Assembly (NCBI GenBank): GCA_937959375.1
Contig: CALGLS010000015.1
Coordinates: 1-14,080 of the forward strand
Source of the DNA: an uncultured Saprospiraceae bacterium
GTDB lineage: Bacteria > Bacteroidota > Bacteroidia > Chitinophagales > Saprospiraceae
Direction: 5' to 3'
DNA: 14,080 nucleotides
Translations under genes and position numbers: made by a program
Notes under the pieces: generated by a model
Database searches by the model: none
What the model was told of the DNA's origin: nothing
The model's input: the letters and a program-made list of their open reading frames with translations, nothing else
In this document: positions 6,592 to 14,046 of the stretch, one piece after another
Numbering within the stretch: the stretch's first letter is position 1
Layout: each line of letters begins with the position of its first letter

Positions 6592-6623
6592 CAAAGGTAA
6601 AGTATATTCAACAAATAGACAAG
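6592..6623 (-). promoter_or_regulatory. Candidate promoter of rpmH
   Basis: On the minus strand a perfect TAnnTTTG box, TACCTTTG (6592-6599), is preceded at 20 bases by CTTG, one mismatch from the TTTG -33 consensus. Transcription would start near 6586, about 50 bases before the rpmH ATG. Confidence 0.6.
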
Positions 6624-6654
6624 CTAAATGAAGCATTAATCTGCTTTTATTGCC

Positions 6655-8247
6655 TTATTTATTCATTGTTTGTAGAAATTCATCGTTAGTTGAGGTATGA
6701 AGCATGTGTTTTCTTAGGAATTCCATCGCTTCATCCGGCTTCATATCAGACAAATGCTTTCTCAGGATAAACATACGTTGTAGCGTATCCTTGTCCAAAA
6801 GCAGGTCTTCACGACGTGTACTTGACTTAGTAAGGTCAATGGCAGGATACATACGCTTGTTGGCCAATGAGCGGTCAAGCTGTAGTTCCATATTACCAGT
6901 ACCTTTAAATTCTTCGAAGATTACACTATCCATCTTAGAACCAGTGTCGATCAAGGCTGTTGCCAAAATAGTCAATGAACCACCGTGTTCAATATTACGA
7001 GCAGCACCAAAGAATTTCTTAGGCTTGTGAAGTGCATTTGCTTCCACACCACCAGAAAGTACTTTACCAGAGGCTGGAGCAACAGTGTTGTAAGCTCTTG
7101 CCAAACGAGTGATTGAATCAAGTAGAATAACTACATCGTGTCCACTTTCTACTAATCGTTTTGCTTTTTCTAAAACGATACCAGCAACTCGTACGTGGTT
7201 GTCAGCAGGTTCATCAAAAGTAGAAGCCACTACTTCTGCATTTACACTACGACGCATATCTGTTACCTCCTCAGGACGTTCGTCAATCAGAAGTATGATC
7301 ATATAACATTCAGGATTGTTTTTCGAAATCGCGTTAGCCACATCTTTTAGTAAGAAGGTCTTACCTGTTTTAGGCTGTGCTACGATCAATCCACGTTGTC
7401 CTTTACCAATAGGAGTAAACAAATCGATCATTCTTGGACCATAATCTTTACCAGTAGGAGAAGACACTAGTGTGAATTTTTCTGTAGGGAAAAGTGGCGT
7501 TAGATAATCGAAAGGAACTCTGTCTCGTACGTTTTGTGGTTCGAGACCATTTATGATAGAAACACGTAACAATGCAAAATACTTTTCACCTTCTTTTGGA
7601 GGGCGAATTGCACCTTTTACAGTATCACCTGTTTTTAAACCGAATAATTTTATTTGAGAAGGAGAGACGTAAATGTCATCTGGAGAGGTAAGGTAGTTGT
7701 AATCAGCTGAGCGCAAAAATCCGTAACCATCGGGCATCATTTCGAGAATTCCTTCTCCTTCGATAATGCCATCTAGTTCAATATTGAACTTACCATCATC
7801 ATTTCTTTTGTGCCTGTCGTTCCCTCTGTTGTCTCTACTATCTCTCCGAGGTTCTTCTTTTCTGACAACCCTTTCAGAATCTTCTTTTGCTCTCGGCTCC
7901 TCTTCCTTTACTTCCTCTTTTTCTGGAGCAGTTTCAGTCTCAGCTTCTGGTTCTTCATCATCGTCTTCACTAGCTGTGAATTTAGGCATGTCGTTAGCCA
8001 CAACTTTCCGTCGAACACGTCTTTTCTTTTCCGTGGGCTTTTTATCGTCTTCGTTGTTTTTGCTCATCTTACTGTCTTTTTTTGACTTAGATTGGCCTTT
8101 TCCTTCGTTGGCCAGGGCTTGTTCGTCAAGAATTTTATAAATCAATTCTTGTTTATTCATTCTTTTGTACCCTTTCAGCTCAAGCTTTTCAGCTATCTCT
8201 TTCAAATCTGGTACAAGCATTTCATTTAACTGCAATATATCGTACAT
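6655..8247 (-). CDS. rho: Transcription termination factor Rho with a long charged N-terminal insert
   Basis: Rho is a hexameric RNA-dependent ATPase/translocase that ends untranslated transcripts. The 530-residue protein is about 110 longer than E. coli Rho (419). Domains in order: N-terminal SAP-like Rho_N (1-45, VPDLKEIAEKLELKGYKRMNK); a low-complexity, presumably disordered insert (46-154), first Lys-rich, then acidic, then Arg/Asp/Asn-rich; a cold-shock RNA-binding domain (about 160-235) with DGYGFLRS and DDIYVS; and the RecA-like motor from about 245. The motor shows Walker A AQPKTGKT (290-297), DERPEEVTDM (322-331), Walker B VVILLD (372-377), a Q-loop region SGGVEANALHKPKKFFGAARN and an R-loop GTGNMELQLDR. 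All catalytic elements are intact. ATG at 8245-8247 opens the family-typical N-terminus. It is followed by rpmH on the same strand. Confidence 0.97.
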   Translation of the reverse strand: MYDILQLNEMLVPDLKEIAEKLELKGYKRMNKQELIYKILDEQALANEGKGQSKSKKDSKMSKNNEDDKKPTEKKRRVRRKVVANDMPKFTASEDDDEEPEAETETAPEKEEVKEEEPRAKEDSERVVRKEEPRRDSRDNRGNDRHKRNDDGKFNIELDGIIEGEGILEMMPDGYGFLRSADYNYLTSPDDIYVSPSQIKLFGLKTGDTVKGAIRPPKEGEKYFALLRVSIINGLEPQNVRDRVPFDYLTPLFPTEKFTLVSSPTGKDYGPRMIDLFTPIGKGQRGLIVAQPKTGKTFLLKDVANAISKNNPECYMIILLIDERPEEVTDMRRSVNAEVVASTFDEPADNHVRVAGIVLEKAKRLVESGHDVVILLDSITRLARAYNTVAPASGKVLSGGVEANALHKPKKFFGAARNIEHGGSLTILATALIDTGSKMDSVIFEEFKGTGNMELQLDRSLANKRMYPAIDLTKSSTRREDLLLDKDTLQRMFILRKHLSDMKPDEAMEFLRKHMLHTSTNDEFLQTMNK

Positions 8248-8729
8248 GTATAAAAATTAGTATGTTTTAATTATAGGAACGGAAAATGCAAGTGTTATGC
8301 ATCCTCAAGTATAGTAGTAGGTTATAGGATAATTATTTATTGTTGAAGTATTTTCGACTTGGAACTTTTTGAGGACTTGCTCTGTATAAAAGAAGATATG
8401 TCAAAACACCAGAATCCAATTAACATGAAAAACAAGCCACCTGTGTGAAACTACTCTTTACCCTTGTATTTATTGAGAATCTTAGAATTATAAGTGGGGA
8501 CTTAGGAGGAAATCGTTTGATGTTGTGGAGAATTGTTTATTCTTTCTTACTTATCAAACGGGTATGCACTATCTTTCAGTATCGCAAAAATACATTTTAT
8601 TTTTAAATCCAAATAGTATCTTTGCAAAAAAATAAAAGATTTTAAATTACAAGCCACTAATTTGATAACCTGAACACTATACATCAAATTAAGCTATCAT
8701 ATATTGTACCAAAAAAATAATTCAAATTT
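8248..8729. other. Divergent rho-serS intergenic region
   Basis: This 482-base AT-rich spacer contains the serS promoter (8617-8624) and an 8-bp inverted repeat CGTTTGAT/ATCAAACG (8514-8521 and 8553-8560) around 31 bases, which could be an operator or hairpin. No convincing rho promoter box was found on the minus strand. There is no recognisable RNA gene and no open frame longer than a few codons that I trust. Confidence 0.5.
8617..8624 (+). promoter_or_regulatory. -7 box of the serS promoter
   Basis: TATCTTTG is a perfect Bacteroidota -7 box (TAnnTTTG). The -33 region at the expected distance is AT-rich but a poor match to TTTG. A start near 8630 would give serS a leader of about 100 bases. 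Confidence 0.55.
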
Positions 8730-10010
8730 ATGTTGCGACTAAACTTCATTAGAGAAAATAAAGACCTCGTTATCAAGGGGTTAAGAGTAAGGAACTTTCC
8801 AGAAGATAAACTGGGGATCGTGGATGAAGTAATCCAGTTAGACGATGAAAGAAAGCAAAATCAGAAAGAATTGGATGATATGAGGTCTCAATTAAACGCT
8901 TTTGCTAAGGAAATCGGTCATCATTTTAAAAAAGGAGAGAAAGATGCCGCTGAAGCTTTAAAAAATAAAGTAACAGACTTAAAAACTCAAAATAGTGGCT
9001 TAGAAGAACGTGCAAACGCTATTGACACTAAATTAACCGACTTATTACTTGGGATCCCCAATGTTGCACACCATTCTGTTCCTAAGGGGAACTCTGATGA
9101 AGATAATGAAGTAAGTCAAGACTGGGTTAGTGAGCTTCCTGATATGGGAGAAGACGCGCTTCCTCATTGGGAATTAGCGAAAAAATATAACCTATTTGAC
9201 TTTGACCTAGGTGTAAAAATTACAGGAGCAGGTTTTCCTTTGTACAGAGGAAAAGGTGCAAAATTTCAACGTGCACTGATCAATTTTTTCCTAGACGAAG
9301 CACATGAGGCAGGCTATGAAGAAATTATTCCGCCTTTATTAGTCAACGAAGATACCGCAAGAGCTACTGGCCAACTTCCAGATAAGGAAGGACAGATGTA
9401 TCACGCAGTAAAAGATGATCTTTACCTTATCCCAACTGCAGAAGTACCCATCACTAATATTTACAGAAATGTTATTCTTAAAGAATCTGATTTCCCGATC
9501 AAATTAACGGGGCATACTCCTTGCTTTCGTAGAGAAGCAGGCTCATATGGAAAGGATGTGAAAGGCTTGAATAGAGTACACCAATTCGATAAAATTGAGA
9601 TCGTTCAAATTCAACACCCAGATAAGTCTTACGAAACCCTCACTGAAATGGTGAGTTATGTAGAAGGTTTACTGAAAAAATTAGAACTTCCTTACCGAAT
9701 TCTCAGATTATGCGGTGGGGACCTTGGTTTTACCTCTGCTCTAACATTCGACTTTGAAGTCTATTCTGCAGCTCAAAAACGATGGCTAGAGGTAAGTTCT
9801 GTTTCAAATTTTGAAACTTTCCAAACCAATCGTATGAAACTACGTTATAAAGATGCCAATAAAAAAACACAGCTAGCGCATACATTAAACGGAAGTGCAT
9901 TGGCTTTAGCCAGAATTGTCGCGGCATTATTGGAAAACAACCAAACGGCTGATGGAATTGTTATACCTGAAGTACTGCAACCGTACACGAAATTTAAAAT
10001 AATTAACTAA
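8730..10010 (+). CDS. serS: Seryl-tRNA synthetase
   Basis: SerS charges tRNA-Ser (and tRNA-Sec where present) with serine using ATP. The 426 residues match the usual bacterial length. The N-terminus MLRLNFIRENKDLVIKGLR begins the helical arm; the coiled coil (about 30-105, e.g. DERKQNQKELDDMRSQLNAF) binds the long variable arm of tRNA-Ser. The class II core follows with motif 1 around RGKGAKFQRALINFFLDEA, the serine-site stretch LIPTAEVPITN, motif 2 FRREAGSYGKDVKGLNRVHQF (from F266) and motif 3 LNGSALALARIVAALLENNQ (386-405, class II Arg present). ATG 8730 is in an A/T-rich context. The membrane peptidase gene follows 110 bases later on the same strand with no clear terminator between, so read-through is possible. 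Confidence 0.97.
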   Translation: MLRLNFIRENKDLVIKGLRVRNFPEDKLGIVDEVIQLDDERKQNQKELDDMRSQLNAFAKEIGHHFKKGEKDAAEALKNKVTDLKTQNSGLEERANAIDTKLTDLLLGIPNVAHHSVPKGNSDEDNEVSQDWVSELPDMGEDALPHWELAKKYNLFDFDLGVKITGAGFPLYRGKGAKFQRALINFFLDEAHEAGYEEIIPPLLVNEDTARATGQLPDKEGQMYHAVKDDLYLIPTAEVPITNIYRNVILKESDFPIKLTGHTPCFRREAGSYGKDVKGLNRVHQFDKIEIVQIQHPDKSYETLTEMVSYVEGLLKKLELPYRILRLCGGDLGFTSALTFDFEVYSAAQKRWLEVSSVSNFETFQTNRMKLRYKDANKKTQLAHTLNGSALALARIVAALLENNQTADGIVIPEVLQPYTKFKIIN

Positions 10011-10049
10011 ATATTTAGTGACGTTTTAGGTCTAATGCTGTCAAAATTA

Positions 10050-10070
10050 TAGATTAGCAGATATAATCTA
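10050..10070. repeat. Small inverted repeat before the zinc peptidase gene
   Basis: TAGATTA (10050-10056) and TAATCTA (10064-10070) form a 7-bp stem with a 7-base loop. It is AU-only apart from one G-C pair per arm and has no T tract, so it is a weak hairpin or an operator-like site. Confidence 0.3.
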
Positions 10071-10120
10071 ATATTCAAATGTTTAGGCTCTTTAGAGCTG
10101 GATTAAAAAAAAGTAAAATT

Positions 10121-10810
10121 ATGGGATCAAGTTATATGATTTATTACATGCTTGCAGGTGCCCTCACAATGGTGGGTATGTTTTTTAGCAAGCGTTTGAA
10201 AAGTAAATTTGCCAAGTATAGCCAGGTAGGTGTACGAAGCGGAATGAGTGGCCAAGAAGTCGCAGAAGAAATGCTCCGTCATTATAATGTTCAGGGAGTA
10301 AAAGTAGTGATGGGACAAGGCTTTTTGTCGGATCATTACAATCCTGTTTCGAAGACTGTTTCTTTAAGTCCTGATGTTTTTCAAGGACGACACGTAGCAG
10401 CAGTTGCAGTTGCAGCACACGAGGTTGGTCATGCCGTACAGCACGACACTGCTTACAGTATGCTCAAGATGCGTTCGGCTTTAGTGCCGGCGGTAAAGGC
10501 AGCATCAATGGCACAAGGCTACTTGCTTATGTTTGCACTGATGATGGCAGGTTCAATTCCATCTTTGATGTTGGTAGTAATTGCTGCATTTGCAGTTACA
10601 ACACTATTTAGTTTCATTACATTGCCAGTCGAGTTTGATGCAAGTAAGCGCGCTTTAGCGTGGTTGGATCAGGCAGAGGTAACCACTGATGAAGAACACG
10701 AAGGAGCTAAAGATGCATTATGGTGGGCAGCGATGACTTACGTTTCAGCAGCACTATCATCACTTGTTATTTTGCTTTACTTACTTTTAAGTATGGTGTC
10801 AAATGACTAA
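10121..10810 (+). CDS. Membrane zinc metallopeptidase of the YugP family (Zn_peptidase_2)
   Basis: A predicted integral-membrane metalloprotease whose substrate is unknown. From the ATG at 10121 it has 229 residues; the frame also offers an ATG at 10079, which would add 14 mostly basic residues. The later start is preferred because homologues begin close to the first membrane helix and the preceding A-rich run is typical of starts in this phylum. Visible: N-terminal helix (about 6-22, MIYYMLAGALTMVGMFF), basic RLKSKFAKYSQ, the zinc site HEVGH (100-104) in VAAHEVGHAVQH, and a probable third ligand Glu171 in PVEFDASKRA. Hydrophobic helices lie at about 131-169 and 204-225. The protein ends SMVSND and a strong terminator follows. 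It lies downstream of serS on the same strand. Confidence 0.88.
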   Translation: MGSSYMIYYMLAGALTMVGMFFSKRLKSKFAKYSQVGVRSGMSGQEVAEEMLRHYNVQGVKVVMGQGFLSDHYNPVSKTVSLSPDVFQGRHVAAVAVAAHEVGHAVQHDTAYSMLKMRSALVPAVKAASMAQGYLLMFALMMAGSIPSLMLVVIAAFAVTTLFSFITLPVEFDASKRALAWLDQAEVTTDEEHEGAKDALWWAAMTYVSAALSSLVILLYLLLSMVSND

Positions 10811-11152
10811 TTGAGTTTTTAGCTTACGCAAAAAAAATCCGAATTCTGTTTACTCAGAGTTCGGATTTTTTTGTGAACTAAGGTCGTTATTAGTTCAACT
10901 TCTGGAGCGTCAAGATGTTAAAACACAAACAGATAGCTAGGCGTAAAATGTGAAATTTAAGCAAGAAGTAATTGTTTTACATGCTGATTATCCTTAATTT
11001 ATTGCATGTTGTAGTACAAGTGATTAAAAGATTAACATATAGTTTAAAATTATACTGCGTTTCTTATGAAAAAATAGATAAATAAATTATTTTAGCAGGC
11101 CGAATATAAAATCGATTTTTTTACCCCCCTTATTATACGCTTGCATTCACCG
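10811..11152. other. Intergenic region between the zinc peptidase and the PIN-like gene
   Basis: After the terminator at 10837-10872 this spacer is AT-rich and holds no open frame, repeat or RNA gene that I can support. A near-consensus -7 box TACGCTTG (11136-11143, one mismatch from TAnnTTTG) lies just before the ATG at 11153. If used, the transcript would be almost leaderless. No matching -33 box is visible. Confidence 0.4.
10837..10872 (+). terminator. Rho-independent terminator of the zinc peptidase gene
   Basis: ATCCGAATTCTG (10837-10848) pairs with CAGAGTTCGGAT (10855-10866) with one G/T position and a 6-base loop, followed by seven T. The A run upstream makes it potentially usable in both directions. 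Confidence 0.9.
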
Positions 11153-11833
11153 ATGGATAAAGAACCTAAACGCTACATTTTCATTGATTATGAAAATTTG
11201 AAAAAAATCAAAGTAAAGAAGTTGCGCGAAGTGTGCGACAAGTTTTTCATTTTAATCAATGACAATAATAAAACGATTCCATTTTCACTTGTTACCAAAA
11301 TACAAAAATTGGGTGACGGCGTAAAGTGGATTGCAGTTGATACCGTTGGGACTGAAAATTTGAATTATCACATCGTATTTTTATTAGGCAAATTACATAA
11401 CAAGGTTGACCGCTCAGTAGAGTTCATTGTTATCTCTAACGATAAGGAAATGGATCCCTTACTTGCATTCATTAATGAGCAAGGGCGATATTGCATCCGA
11501 GTTCGTAGAAGTAATAAGACTGTAAAAGATACAGGTAGCCGAAAGGATAAAGGAAGAGGCGAAGGAACTGACTCACAAGGTCATGGTCCAGGAGGATTGT
11601 TTGGAGAAGAAGAAAGGAAGAGACGACTCATTCAGATGATAGAAGAGTCAAAGAAACGACTAGTGATTGTTGAGACCCGAGATCGTCCAGAAGCAGTTCC
11701 GGACTTGTGTGATTACCTCACTTTGCATAATCAAGAAATGGCGCTTCATTTTGATATGAACGAGATCGTTCATGAAATGGAAAAGCTCAATGATATTCGA
11801 GTTATTGGAGGCCAGGTTATCTACAACTTCTAA
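11153..11833 (+). CDS. PIN-like domain protein (PIN_7/NYN-type), possible nuclease with an altered active site
   Basis: From the ATG at 11153 the protein has 226 residues (a TTG at 11141 is the only extension). The N-terminal half reads as a PIN-like/NYN fold: YIFIDYEN (8-15, acidic Asp12 and Glu14), TIPFSLVTKIQKLGDGVKWIAV (41-62), NLNYHIVFLLGKL (69-81) and FIVISNDKEMDPLL (91-104, Asp97 and Asp101). From memory, PIN_7 relatives have a Leu-Asp-Phe/Tyr-His pattern where this protein has Leu-Asn71-Tyr-His, so one expected metal-binding Asp appears replaced. A Gly/Lys/Arg-rich linker (127-150) leads to a C-terminal helical domain (155-226, RDRPEAVPDLCDYLTLH, then MNEIVHEMEKLNDIRVIGGQVIY) resembling a small winged helix. 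Such proteins are probable RNA-binding or RNase-like factors; the substrate is unknown. It appears monocistronic. Confidence 0.72.
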   Translation: MDKEPKRYIFIDYENLKKIKVKKLREVCDKFFILINDNNKTIPFSLVTKIQKLGDGVKWIAVDTVGTENLNYHIVFLLGKLHNKVDRSVEFIVISNDKEMDPLLAFINEQGRYCIRVRRSNKTVKDTGSRKDKGRGEGTDSQGHGPGGLFGEEERKRRLIQMIEESKKRLVIVETRDRPEAVPDLCDYLTLHNQEMALHFDMNEIVHEMEKLNDIRVIGGQVIYNF

Positions 11834-11855
11834 AAAAATAAAAAGCATTTTTTTG

Positions 11856-11898
11856 CAAAAGCAAAGGTTTCATCCACTTGAGATCTTTGCTTTTGTTG
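11856..11898 (+). terminator. Candidate terminator of the PIN-like gene
   Basis: CAAAAGCAAAG (11856-11866) pairs perfectly with CTTTGCTTTTG (11885-11895) over an 18-base loop, 22 bases after the stop. The following T tract is broken (TTGATTT) and the stem is AT-rich, so termination may be weak. Confidence 0.55.
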
Positions 11899-12144
11899 AT
11901 TTAAGGCTTATGTTTTATGAAAATTGAAATTATTTCCCTTAATTAGTGGAGTACTCAAAGGTCAAAAAATTAAAAGATATAGCATGTTGAATAAGGGCTT
12001 TATTGGAGAAGTCATTCAAGATCTACTGCTAAATGAGAACAAATGAAGAGAAATAGACGTTGTTTTTATGGAGATTATGATCAAATAGGATCAACTTCGA
12101 TCGGCTAAAAATTAACTTGAATTATAAAATCTCTTAATTATCAC

Positions 12145-12152
12145 TATTTTTG
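12145..12152 (+). promoter_or_regulatory. -7 box of the frr promoter
   Basis: TATTTTTG is a perfect TAnnTTTG box. A start near 12158 gives a leader of about 50 bases before the frr ATG at 12208. The -33 region shows no good TTTG at standard spacing. Confidence 0.5.
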
Positions 12153-12207
12153 GCCCATTACTTTGTGTGAGGTTGCTTGCAACTTCTTTTTAAATGTGTT
12201 TAAAATC

Positions 12208-12768
12208 ATGGAAGAACTTAATCAAACGATAGACAAGTCAAAAGGACTTATGGAAGAAGCGCTAGAGCATCTTTCGCGCGAATTAACTAAAATTCGGGCA
12301 GGAAAAGCTTCGCCTGCAATGCTAAATGGTATCATGGTCGATTACTACGGTAATCCCACACCTCTTAATCAGGTCGCAAACGTTTCTACTCCTGATTCAA
12401 AAATGTTGAGTATTCAACCTTGGGAAAAAGGGATGATCGGACCTGTTGAGCAAGCCATCTTTGCTGCCAATCTTGGACTTACTCCTCAAAACAATGGTGA
12501 GTTGATTATCATCAATATTCCACCACTTACAGAAGAGCGACGTATTAATATGGTAAAGACATCAAAAGCCTTAGGTGAAGATGCAAAGGTAAGCTTGAGA
12601 AGCGTTCGTCAAAAAACAATGGAAGCAATCAAGAAAGCAGTGAAAGATGGTTTGTCTGAAGATATGGGCAAAACAAAAGAGGCAGAAGTAGAGAAAAATG
12701 TGAAGCACTACGTTGAAAAAATTGGTGCATTGATCGCTGCAAAAGAAAAAGATATCATGACCATCTAA
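12208..12768 (+). CDS. frr: Ribosome recycling factor
   Basis: RRF acts with EF-G to split post-termination ribosomes. The frame extends to a GTG at 12163, but the ATG at 12208 gives 186 residues, almost exactly the family length (185), and the canonical start MEELNQTIDKSKGLMEEALEHL. Domain I helices carry ELTKIRAGKASPAML (24-38). Domain II contains VDYYGNPTPLNQVANV (44-59) and IINIPPLTEERR (about 107-118). The long C-terminal helices hold VSLRSVRQKTMEAIKK, retaining the conserved Arg residues of the hinge-proximal helix although the usual RNxR reads RSVR. In many bacteria frr follows pyrH; here no pyrH is adjacent. Its own promoter and a strong terminator indicate a single-gene transcript. 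Confidence 0.96.
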   Translation: MEELNQTIDKSKGLMEEALEHLSRELTKIRAGKASPAMLNGIMVDYYGNPTPLNQVANVSTPDSKMLSIQPWEKGMIGPVEQAIFAANLGLTPQNNGELIIINIPPLTEERRINMVKTSKALGEDAKVSLRSVRQKTMEAIKKAVKDGLSEDMGKTKEAEVEKNVKHYVEKIGALIAAKEKDIMTI

Positions 12769-12793
12769 TAATTAGCGGTCAATCAAATTATAT

Positions 12794-12831
12794 AAAATAC
12801 CGAATGCTGTAGTCAGTGTTCGGTATTTTTA
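12794..12831 (+). terminator. Rho-independent terminator of frr
   Basis: AAAATACCGAA (12794-12804) pairs with TTCGGTATTTT (12819-12829). Two G/T wobbles and an inner CTG/CAG extend the stem to 16 pairs with a TAGT loop. A T run follows, 26 bases after the frr stop. Confidence 0.93.
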
Positions 12832-12930
12832 GTTTAAGCAACTTTTTTAAATAAATAGTTTTATTTGACATCCATAAAGAGATGAGAACTATATATACTC
12901 CAAGTCGATTTTAGCTTCAGCTAAAAGAGC

Positions 12931-13024
12931 CTCCATGCACTCTACGTTAGAAGGCCTCTATTCTCTCTATGTCTCCATGCCTGCCTAACGAATTCATTCG
13001 GTAGGGTAAAAACTACGTTAGAAG
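12931..13024. repeat. CTACGTTAGAAG direct repeats with an inverted repeat between them
   Basis: CTACGTTAGAAG occurs at 12942-12953 and 13013-13024 in the same orientation. CTCCATGC also repeats at 12931-12938 and 12973-12980. Between them CCTAACGAAT and ATTCGGTAGG (about 12983-13004) form a 10-bp stem with one mismatch. ACTACGTTAG occurs again at 4893-4902. The block lies between the convergent frr and lipoprotein genes and codes for nothing visible. Confidence 0.6.
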
Positions 13025-13033
13025 AAAAAAAAC

Positions 13034-13909
13034 TTAAACCTTATAAAAATACAACCATCCAGATTTCAACAAAAACAAAACATCCTTCTGCACCCTAATT
13101 TGATCCCCACTAACAAAAGGGCAAGGCAATTTTACCTCCTCTGTCAACAAAGACTTCAAATGAAAAGCATAAATCTTATCTGCTTCCTCAAAAATCAAAT
13201 GTTGCCCCGAAGGCAAAGTCAATATTTGAAATCGCTGTAGTCCTTTGATCGGAATCGTTTTGATGTAAGTAGCAAAATTGTCAAAAACAAGAATACCTTT
13301 TTCAGGATCATTTACATAAAGGAGATTGTTATTTTCCACCATAAAATTAGGTTGCAGTTTACTACCCAATAGAAGATTTTGATTACCGCTTTCGCTCAAA
13401 ACTTTTCCTTGCCGATTCACTTTAGTAATCTGCGAAGAGGTTTGATCAAACAGCCATAAGTTGTTGTCGTTTGACATGGCAATCGCGTTAATTTCAACAA
13501 GGTTTAAATCGTATAAAGGATATTCTCCAGTTGCGCTGAGTGTTCGGTCAAGCGTAATCACGGTGAGGTATTCAGGGTAGAAAAGTAAAAGGTTAAAAGG
13601 GTCAGTGGCATCGACCCACTCAAGGTCACCCATCCTATTGTTGTTGAATTTAAAAAGTACAGTACCTTCCGAATTGTATTTGATTAACTCGTTTTTGGAA
13701 GTCACTACATAGCATTGTTGCAACTTATCGCTGGTAATGAGCTTGGCCTTTGTCTCCAGCTCAAAGTAAGGTGTAGCAAAGCTACTATCCGTATTGATGC
13801 GTTCAGTTGCAGGAGGAGCTTCAACCACTACCTCCGGACTTGTAACTTGTGGAGTCTTACAGCCGATGGCAAGTATAAGATAAAATGAAATGATGATTGT
13901 TTTATACAT
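13034..13909 (-). CDS. Putative lipoprotein with a beta-propeller-like C-terminal region
   Basis: The 291-residue product begins with a lipoprotein signal MYKTIIISFYLILAIGC (lipobox LAIGC, Cys17), so it should be lipid-anchored in the envelope. A short Pro/Glu/Val-rich linker (about 18-40) follows. The rest consists of short strand-rich units of 40-50 residues typical of a beta-propeller: CYVVTSKNELIKYNSEG, DATDPFNLLLFYPEYLTVITLDRTL, INAIAMSNDNNLWLFDQTSSQITKVNRQG, NNLLYVNDPEKGILVFDNFATYIKTIPI and EEADKIYAFHLKSL. This matches a conserved Bacteroidota hypothetical family as I recall it; no enzymatic motif is visible. Substrate or partner binding at the cell surface or in the periplasm is an inference. 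The ATG at 13907-13909 is the only plausible start. No operon partner is visible on either side within the window. Confidence 0.85.
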   Translation of the reverse strand: MYKTIIISFYLILAIGCKTPQVTSPEVVVEAPPATERINTDSSFATPYFELETKAKLITSDKLQQCYVVTSKNELIKYNSEGTVLFKFNNNRMGDLEWVDATDPFNLLLFYPEYLTVITLDRTLSATGEYPLYDLNLVEINAIAMSNDNNLWLFDQTSSQITKVNRQGKVLSESGNQNLLLGSKLQPNFMVENNNLLYVNDPEKGILVFDNFATYIKTIPIKGLQRFQILTLPSGQHLIFEEADKIYAFHLKSLLTEEVKLPCPFVSGDQIRVQKDVLFLLKSGWLYFYKV

Positions 13910-13970
13910 TTGACAACAATTAAGTTATGATAGAAGAGCAAGAAAAAGGCGTGTGTCGAATTGCTTTATG

Positions 13971-13985
13971 TAGGGAGTTGAAATC
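13971..13985 (+). repeat. Third copy of the TAGGGAGTTG interspersed repeat
   Basis: TAGGGAGTTGAAATC shares its first ten bases with the copies at 4200 and 5502, then diverges. It lies 62 bases upstream of the minus-strand lipoprotein start and, as at 5502, points away from that gene. Confidence 0.5.
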
Positions 13986-14019
13986 TAAGATTATCAAAAC
14001 CAAGGATCACGATAGAAGG

Positions 14020-14046
14020 CTTAGTGCCCTTAGTGTCCTAAGTGTT
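14020..14046 (+). repeat. Nine-base tandem repeat CTTAGTGNN x3
   Basis: CTTAGTGCC (14020-14028), CTTAGTGTC (14029-14037) and CTAAGTGTT (14038-14046) are three adjacent nonamers in non-coding DNA near the right edge. Similar CTTNGTG runs occur between genes in several Bacteroidota genomes, as I remember them. Confidence 0.6.

Larger units (their letters stand above)
11834..12207. other. Intergenic region between the PIN-like gene and frr
   Basis: This 374-base AT-rich spacer contains a candidate terminator (11856-11895) and the frr -7 box (12145-12152). It also has a tiny open frame at 11984-12046 (MLNKGFIGEVIQDLLLNENK) preceded by an A-rich tract; I see no further support for it as a gene. 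Nothing else is recognisable. Confidence 0.45.

Noticed and set aside
7766..8140. Antisense frames over the rho insert (124 and 91 codons)
   Set aside because: Ser/Leu/Phe-rich translations are the expected shadow of the Lys/Glu/Arg-rich insert on the other strand.
11984..12046. 20-codon open frame before frr
   Set aside because: It has a plausible peptide and an A-rich lead, but no promoter, homology or length support; it could be chance.
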